From an uncultured Bacteroidales bacterium (GTDB taxonomy: Bacteria > Bacteroidota > Bacteroidia > Bacteroidales > UBA932), in assembly GCA_937899055.1 (NCBI GenBank), contig CALBPX010000013.1, forward strand, positions 1 to 10,177: a DNA stretch of 10,177 nt. The letters are read 5' to 3'. Below, piece after piece: positions 5,979-10,177 of this stretch (its first letter is position 1; each line of letters opens with the position of its first letter). The translations under genes were made by a program, and so were the position numbers. The notes under the pieces were generated by a model. That model had not been told where the DNA came from. It ran no database searches and worked only from the letters and a program-made list of their open reading frames with translations.

Positions 5979-8267
5979 TTATCTTAAGTAGAAGGGCCAC
6001 CAGATTCCGAGCTTGAAAGCTCGCTGAGGCCTTATGTACCTGTATGTAGAATAATACTCGTTGTTCGGAATACCCTGCAGCACATTCTCAACCTTTACAA
6101 AGATGCAGGCCCTCTTCCACTGCAGATTGATAAACACATCCACATAAGGGTTGTTGCCAACCTTGTACTTTTCCTGGTTGTAGAACATTCCCAGAGCCGG
6201 GTCAAAGGCCTGTGCATAGTACTTTGTGTTGTATGTCATATCGGCTCCAAGCTGAACGTTAAGAATGTCCTTAACCGCATAGAACTCAAGATAATACCTT
6301 AGGTTCAGGGCTAGTTTTGGAAGCGGAACTATGTTTTCTTTTGAAGACGCCTGAAGCAGAATCCGGTTTTCCAGATGCAGCGGACCGGCCTTGATATTCT
6401 TTGCCACATAGCCGCTGATTATGCTCATGGCCTCATTGTTCTGCATAGGAACACAGAGCGAATCCAGATAGACATTCTTGTTCAGAAGCGTGTATCCGAA
6501 CGATGCCTCCAGCCCCCAATGTGGAATGTCGAGCCTGGCTTCCAGACGCGTTCTGGTGGTCTTGTCAAAATCGTTGAAATAGATATGATGGTTGGAAGTG
6601 TAATTGTTCAGAAAATAGGAAGGCTTCCTCAGCGATGAGTGCAGCTTTGCCGTAAGGTGAATACCGTCCTGAACCACCCACGAAGAGAATCTCATTGATG
6701 CGTCCAAAGCAAAGTTGCCCTTGTAATATCCTGCTATATCGGCTCTTGCCAGAGCGTTCCAGGCAAAGAACTTCTTGAATTTTCCGCTTCCGCCCACATA
6801 AGTGTAGATATTGTTGTAGCTCTTGTTGCGGTTTCCGCTTATGAAATAATCCGGGTCAAATCCGTAGAAATTGAGCATCTGGTGTCCGATTCCTCCGTCC
6901 ACATTGCTCAGAACTGCATCTGCATCCCAGGGCTGAAGCTTCAGGAAAAACCGGTTCTCAAGATTCATCACCCGGGCAGAGTCTGCTGTGGTTGTGGGAT
7001 TTATCAGAAACAGGTTCCGGTAGAGGGAGCGTCCTACAGAATCTGACAGTGCAATTTCGTCTGTATAAGTTCTTGTATATACGGAGTATTCGCCATAATG
7101 TCCAAAGTAAGTTACCGTTCCCTGATTTGTCTTGAGGGTATCGGCAATCTTGTTTCCGAGAGAATCTCTCTGGGCTTTCCATCTGATGGGCACTCCGTAA
7201 GAATGGGTGATGAACAAGGTGTTGCGTTTGAGTACGGAATTTCCGCTGGTCATATACACCGGAACTGTGCGGACATCTATGGTAGTATCGCTGATCATCT
7301 TCAGGTCCTCTACGCCTCCGTTTTCCTCTCTCTTTAGCCTTGAGAATATATATCCTCCTTGCGCTATGTATTTCTTGCCCAGATAATTGCCCGTAATGGA
7401 AAAGGTTCTGAAATCGGTCTTTTCGTGCTGCAGGAGGCCTCCTCCGCCGTTACGGTCGTAGAGTATGGAAAAGTTGAACGCCGGGTTGAAGTTCTGGCTG
7501 TGCAGAAAGTGCACGTTGTCTTCGCTTTTCTGACGGTTGGCAAACAGAGTTCCCGTGTAAGCGAGTTCTGTGTAAGGGGTCTTTACATTGTAAAATTTCA
7601 TGCTTTCAGGCATGTATGTGTAGGTCATGTAAGGGTTAAAGAACGGAAAAAGCTCCTGCTCCTTGCGGTTGTGGTATTTGAACGGCAGGGCGGCACTTCC
7701 GCTTACTCCCAGATACTGTCCGTTGATGTCGTCTCTGTGAAAAGGCAGATCATGGAAATGGTAGGTGAAAGAGGTATCTACCTTGCTGATTTGCTGATTG
7801 TTCAGGTAGGTATCGTGCGTCCACGAAAAAAGCCTTGTAAATTTGACGCTGTCTGCAAAGATGTATGTGTCCAAAACCCTTGGCTCATGCTTTATCAGGC
7901 TGTCCTGCTTTTTGCGGATACTGTCTCTTTGCTTCTGCCTGAGTTCTTTTGGGGTCAAGGCTTTGATCTTGGAGAGAGAATCGGCCTTCCTGACAGAGTC
8001 AATGGAAAAGAGTACGGCATCGCTGAGCCCCATTTTCCTCAGCGAATCGGGGCTGAGGTTGAGGTCAACCAGGGAGTCTATCATCTTCTGCCAGGCGGTT
8101 TTCAATATGGTGTCCTGCATGGCTGGCAGCCTTGGCCTCAGACCTTTGGAAGGGGGGCAGGTCCAGGACGCAAGCAGAACCAGAGCGAGGCTCAGCCCCG
8201 CCACGGTAATTGTATCGCATACAACCGCTTTCAGTTTTTTGTATCTGATCATAATTCTACTTTGCAT
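5979..8267 (-). CDS. Putative outer-membrane porin (Porin_10 type)
   Basis: This is a 762-residue protein if started at 8267; ATG 8252 (MIRYKKLK) is an equally good start that would remove an 11-base overlap with pncB. A hydrophobic export signal covers about residues 15-37. Residues about 60-130 are charged and Ser/Asp/Lys-rich with repeated DSxRK-like units, probably a periplasmic helical segment. From about 140 to the end the pattern is alternating aromatic and polar strands typical of a large beta barrel, with a GFDPDYF motif, repeated 'Y-x-x-N/G' turns and a final strand ending in WWPFYLR. This is the pattern of the Bacteroidota family annotated as putative porin. It should form a channel or receptor in the outer membrane; the substrate is unknown. 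It lies between pncB and the transglycosylase gene, and it touches both. Confidence 0.82.
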   Translation of the reverse strand: MQSRIMIRYKKLKAVVCDTITVAGLSLALVLLASWTCPPSKGLRPRLPAMQDTILKTAWQKMIDSLVDLNLSPDSLRKMGLSDAVLFSIDSVRKADSLSKIKALTPKELRQKQRDSIRKKQDSLIKHEPRVLDTYIFADSVKFTRLFSWTHDTYLNNQQISKVDTSFTYHFHDLPFHRDDINGQYLGVSGSAALPFKYHNRKEQELFPFFNPYMTYTYMPESMKFYNVKTPYTELAYTGTLFANRQKSEDNVHFLHSQNFNPAFNFSILYDRNGGGGLLQHEKTDFRTFSITGNYLGKKYIAQGGYIFSRLKREENGGVEDLKMISDTTIDVRTVPVYMTSGNSVLKRNTLFITHSYGVPIRWKAQRDSLGNKIADTLKTNQGTVTYFGHYGEYSVYTRTYTDEIALSDSVGRSLYRNLFLINPTTTADSARVMNLENRFFLKLQPWDADAVLSNVDGGIGHQMLNFYGFDPDYFISGNRNKSYNNIYTYVGGSGKFKKFFAWNALARADIAGYYKGNFALDASMRFSSWVVQDGIHLTAKLHSSLRKPSYFLNNYTSNHHIYFNDFDKTTRTRLEARLDIPHWGLEASFGYTLLNKNVYLDSLCVPMQNNEAMSIISGYVAKNIKAGPLHLENRILLQASSKENIVPLPKLALNLRYYLEFYAVKDILNVQLGADMTYNTKYYAQAFDPALGMFYNQEKYKVGNNPYVDVFINLQWKRACIFVKVENVLQGIPNNEYYSTYRYIRPQRAFKLGIWWPFYLR

Positions 8268-9768
8268 TTGATTCCATCAAGGCCTCAATTTCTTCTATGA
8301 GGTTGTTTATCAGCTTCATCTTGAGGTCATAAAGTTCATCGGAGATATCTACCTTGAAGGTGTGCGGATTTATCAGACGCCTTTCTGTTTCGTTAAAGCA
8401 ACTGAGGTTGGAAAGGAAGTATTCTCGTTTCTGTTCAACCGGAATATCTTCATAGCATATCTTTCCGTCTTTAATCATCTGGGTCTGAAGAATCCTGTAT
8501 GTGTAGCTCCCTTTATGGAACTTTTTGCGCTGGGTTTCGTCAAACTCATTCTGGATTCTGAGTTCTTCTCCGGCCTCTATCTTCCTGGATGTAAGGTCTC
8601 CTCTGAGGCAGGTTACATCTGCCTTGAACATTCCGTTCTGGATAATGCGGTAAGTTACCTGAAATCCTGGGTTTATGAGCTTTATCTTGTCTTCTGAACG
8701 CTTGAGCACCGGCTCGTTGTCAACCTGAACCAGCTTATAGACATTGCCAAAGCATGGGTTGTGTTTGCTGGTAGCAATTGCATCTCCAACTCCGTAGGAA
8801 TCTATGCAGGCTCCCTGCTTTTCAAGCTCGGCTATCAGATATTCGTCCAGCGAGTTGGTTGCAAAAATTTTGCAGTTCTTGAGCCCGGCTCCGTCAAGAA
8901 GCTGTCTGGCTTTGCGCGAAAGGTATGCAAGGTCTCCGCTGTCGAGCCTTATGCCGTAGCCTTGGGGGTAGGAGTCGTCTATGCCGCAGGCCCTATATGC
9001 ATTTATTGCGTTCATTACTCCGCAGTTGAGGGTATCGTAGGTGTCAACCAACAAAATCAGAGGCTCTCCGATATGAGTCTTTATGTAATTCTCAAATGCG
9101 GCATATTCGCCTTTGATAGAACATCCGAAACTTGTAACATAGCTGTGGGCCATGGTTCCGGAAGCCGGAGTTCCAAAGATTTCGGTGGTAAGAACATTGG
9201 ATGAATTTGCACAGCCTCCGATGTAGGCGGCCTTTGCTCCGTAGGTTGCTGCCCATGGGCCGTGAGCCCTGCGGCTTCCGAACTCGCTCACCGGCTTCTT
9301 CGTGCTCCTGCACACGCGGCTTGCCTTTGTGGCAATGGCCATCTGATGGTTCATGATACACAGAAGAGGGGTTTCCAGTACTTGAGCCTCAATAATGGGG
9401 GCCTCTATGGTAATGACAGGCTCTCTTGGAAAGGCTATCTCCCCCTCCTTCATGGCATAGACATTACCCGTAAACTTCATCTGCGATGCAAATTCCCTGA
9501 ATTCCCTGTAGCCTTCTCCCGGAAGGAACTTTTCAAAGAACTCCGGAGATTTTCCTCCAAGGTTAGATATCATTTCCAGAGCTTCACGGGTTCCGCATAC
9601 CACAGCCCAGTTGTTGTTGTCCGGTGCCTTGCGGTAGATCAGGTTGAAGTAGGCAATCTTATCTTTCATTCCACATTCCAGGAACGATTTGCCCATCGTA
9701 TATTGGTATTTATCAGAGCAATAAGATACATCGCTCATGACCTTAAGCAGGTTATCCTCTTTTTCCAT
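8257..9768 (-). CDS. pncB: Nicotinate phosphoribosyltransferase
   Basis: This 503-residue cytoplasmic enzyme joins nicotinate to phosphoribosyl pyrophosphate, with ATP hydrolysis, to give nicotinate mononucleotide in the NAD salvage (Preiss-Handler) route. Family motifs in order are SDKYQYTMGKSF (18-29), FGSRRAHGPWAA (163-174), GTMAHSYV (204-211, His208 being the likely phosphorylated histidine by analogy), LLVDTYDT (239-246), GIRLDSGDL (272-280, the PRPP/ribose-phosphate site) and SYGVGDAIATS (324-334). The length fits the roughly 480-500 residue bacterial type. The first ten residues before MSDVSY may be a short extension, as a second Met stands at residue 11. A candidate promoter lies at 9810-9817. 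The stop overlaps or nearly touches the porin start, so the gene probably leads a three-gene transcript. Confidence 0.95.
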   Translation of the reverse strand: MEKEDNLLKVMSDVSYCSDKYQYTMGKSFLECGMKDKIAYFNLIYRKAPDNNNWAVVCGTREALEMISNLGGKSPEFFEKFLPGEGYREFREFASQMKFTGNVYAMKEGEIAFPREPVITIEAPIIEAQVLETPLLCIMNHQMAIATKASRVCRSTKKPVSEFGSRRAHGPWAATYGAKAAYIGGCANSSNVLTTEIFGTPASGTMAHSYVTSFGCSIKGEYAAFENYIKTHIGEPLILLVDTYDTLNCGVMNAINAYRACGIDDSYPQGYGIRLDSGDLAYLSRKARQLLDGAGLKNCKIFATNSLDEYLIAELEKQGACIDSYGVGDAIATSKHNPCFGNVYKLVQVDNEPVLKRSEDKIKLINPGFQVTYRIIQNGMFKADVTCLRGDLTSRKIEAGEELRIQNEFDETQRKKFHKGSYTYRILQTQMIKDGKICYEDIPVEQKREYFLSNLSCFNETERRLINPHTFKVDISDELYDLKMKLINNLIEEIEALMESNAK

Positions 9769-9809
9769 ATCTCAGAGTATATAATTATCCATCATAACAT
9801 ATAATCGTC

Positions 9810-9817
9810 CAAAGATA
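9810..9817 (-). promoter_or_regulatory. Candidate -7 promoter box of pncB
   Basis: The minus strand at 9817-9810 reads TATCTTTG, an exact TAnnTTTG match, 41 bases before the pncB ATG. No clear -33 TTG is seen at the usual spacing, but A-rich tracts on this strand (opposite the T-runs at 9884-9898) lie further upstream. It is the best candidate for the promoter of pncB and the two genes after it. Confidence 0.5.
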
Positions 9818-9941
9818 CGGATTTTACTGATTAAATACTACTGCTGCAATACTATATGACCATCGGGAGTTTGACACTATAGTTTTTCATTTTTTTTGAT
9901 AGAAGTCACTGTGGGGGCTTTTTTTTGTCAAATTTATTTTT

Positions 9942-9949
9942 TATATTTG
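9942..9949 (+). promoter_or_regulatory. Candidate -7 promoter box of the transposase gene
   Basis: TATATTTG matches TAnnTTTG exactly, 26 bases before the transposase ATG. A TTTG at 9924-9927 could serve as -33 element, but the 14-base spacing is shorter than the usual 19-21. AGCATT occurs twice just downstream (9951-9956 and 9961-9966). Confidence 0.4.
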
Positions 9950-9975
9950 TAGCATTATATAGCATTGTTACAAGT

Positions 9976-10177
9976 ATGAAGCTCAACATTGTCAAGTCAA
10001 AGAACTGCACAATCCTTTATGCGGCAAGGTCGTACAGGAGCGAGAGCGGTAAAAGCACGTCGAAAGTGGTTAAGCGTCTGGGAACCGTTGAGGAACTCCG
10101 GGAAAAGTTAGGTGGAGAAGACCCCATCGAGTGGGCCCGTTCACAAGTCGCTCAGATGACGGCCCTGGAGAAGGAGG
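9976..10177 (+). CDS. IS1634-like transposase, N-terminal part (runs off window)
   Basis: From ATG 9976 the frame stays open to the window edge, giving 67 visible residues. The start has the N-terminal pattern of Bacteroidota IS1634/IS4-group transposases: short beta strands with SKNCTILYAARSYRS, then SGKSTSKVVKRLG, TVEELREKLGG and a DPIEWAR helix. In these proteins this part precedes the DDE catalytic domain, which here lies outside the window, so I cannot say whether the copy is intact. The gene is richer in G+C than the intergenic DNA before it. It runs divergently from pncB, with 207 bases between their starts. The enzyme would cut and join the ends of its own insertion sequence. Confidence 0.75.
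   Translation, partial: MKLNIVKSKNCTILYAARSYRSESGKSTSKVVKRLGTVEELREKLGGEDPIEWARSQVAQMTALEKE

Larger units (their letters stand above)
9870..10177 (+). mobile_element. Left part of an IS1634-like insertion sequence (boundary not resolved)
   Basis: A transposase start at 9976 implies an insertion sequence whose left end lies between the pncB promoter region and the gene. The start given here is a rough guess. The right end is outside the window, so no terminal inverted repeats or target duplication can be paired. The stretch with GTGGGGGC followed by eight T (9911-9926) is a possible part of the left end. Confidence 0.4.

Noticed and set aside
5466..5987. Open frame of 173 codons opposite the transglycosylase gene
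   Set aside because: It mirrors the MltF-like coding sequence, which has intact catalytic motifs; no family pattern is seen in the opposite frame.
8155..8170. Cys37 of the porin as a lipoprotein cysteine
   Set aside because: The preceding residues (SWT) do not form a lipobox, and a beta-barrel protein is not expected to be lipidated there.
7359..8300. Long open frame (313 codons) on the plus strand opposite the porin gene
   Set aside because: It lies wholly opposite well-supported porin and pncB sequence, has no recognisable domain, and its composition is that expected of a complementary-strand shadow.
9262..9804. Plus-strand open frame of 180 codons opposite the start of pncB
   Set aside because: It is a shadow of the strongly supported pncB frame.
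9901..9930. Terminator suggested by the G-run and eight T bases
   Set aside because: No stable stem can be formed directly before the T-run; it is more likely part of the IS end or promoter region.
1..10177. CRISPR array, restriction-modification, toxin-antitoxin or other known defence genes
   Set aside because: I found no regularly spaced repeats and no gene with motifs of such systems in any frame.

Overview
The window looks like a Bacteroidales (phylum Bacteroidota) chromosome; I cannot place the genus. Support for this: a Porin_10-type outer-membrane porin, an MltF-like lytic transglycosylase, several TAnnTTTG-type -7 promoter boxes, mostly A-rich leaders without Shine-Dalgarno sites, and a Bacteroidota-style IS1634-like transposase start. 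Base composition falls into blocks. Positions 1 to about 1450 are AT-rich (about one third G+C by eye), 1470-3320 are intermediate, and the block from about 3640 to 9770 is near half G+C.

Region 1 (1-3318, plus strand) is an accessory run of five same-strand genes with short gaps. They are a 5'-truncated unknown protein, a small lipoprotein, a small secreted protein with a Tyr/Pro/Ser repeat, a membrane-anchored protein, and a lipoprotein with a C-terminal RsiV/DUF3298-like domain. The membrane-anchored protein (1469-2266) is the most interesting item. Behind one N-terminal transmembrane helix it carries what looks like a stand-alone copy of the UvrA-binding module shared by Mfd and UvrB, with no helicase motor.

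Region 2 (3319-3644) holds a short repeat/hairpin, a candidate plus-strand promoter, and a complete tRNA-Gly(CCC) on the minus strand with encoded CCA and its own terminator. The accessory genes lie on the 3' side of this tRNA, where an integrated element would be expected, but no integrase or second att copy is visible.

Region 3 (3645-9768) is conserved-looking core sequence. A LolC/LolE/FtsX-type ABC permease on the plus strand converges with a minus-strand three-gene run: pncB (nicotinate phosphoribosyltransferase), then a putative porin, then an MltF-like transglycosylase. The three genes overlap or abut, which suggests one translationally coupled transcript with a candidate promoter at 9810-9817. 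The first makes NAD precursor; the other two act at the envelope.

Region 4 (9769-10177) contains the pncB promoter region and the first 67 codons of an IS1634-like transposase that runs off the right edge.
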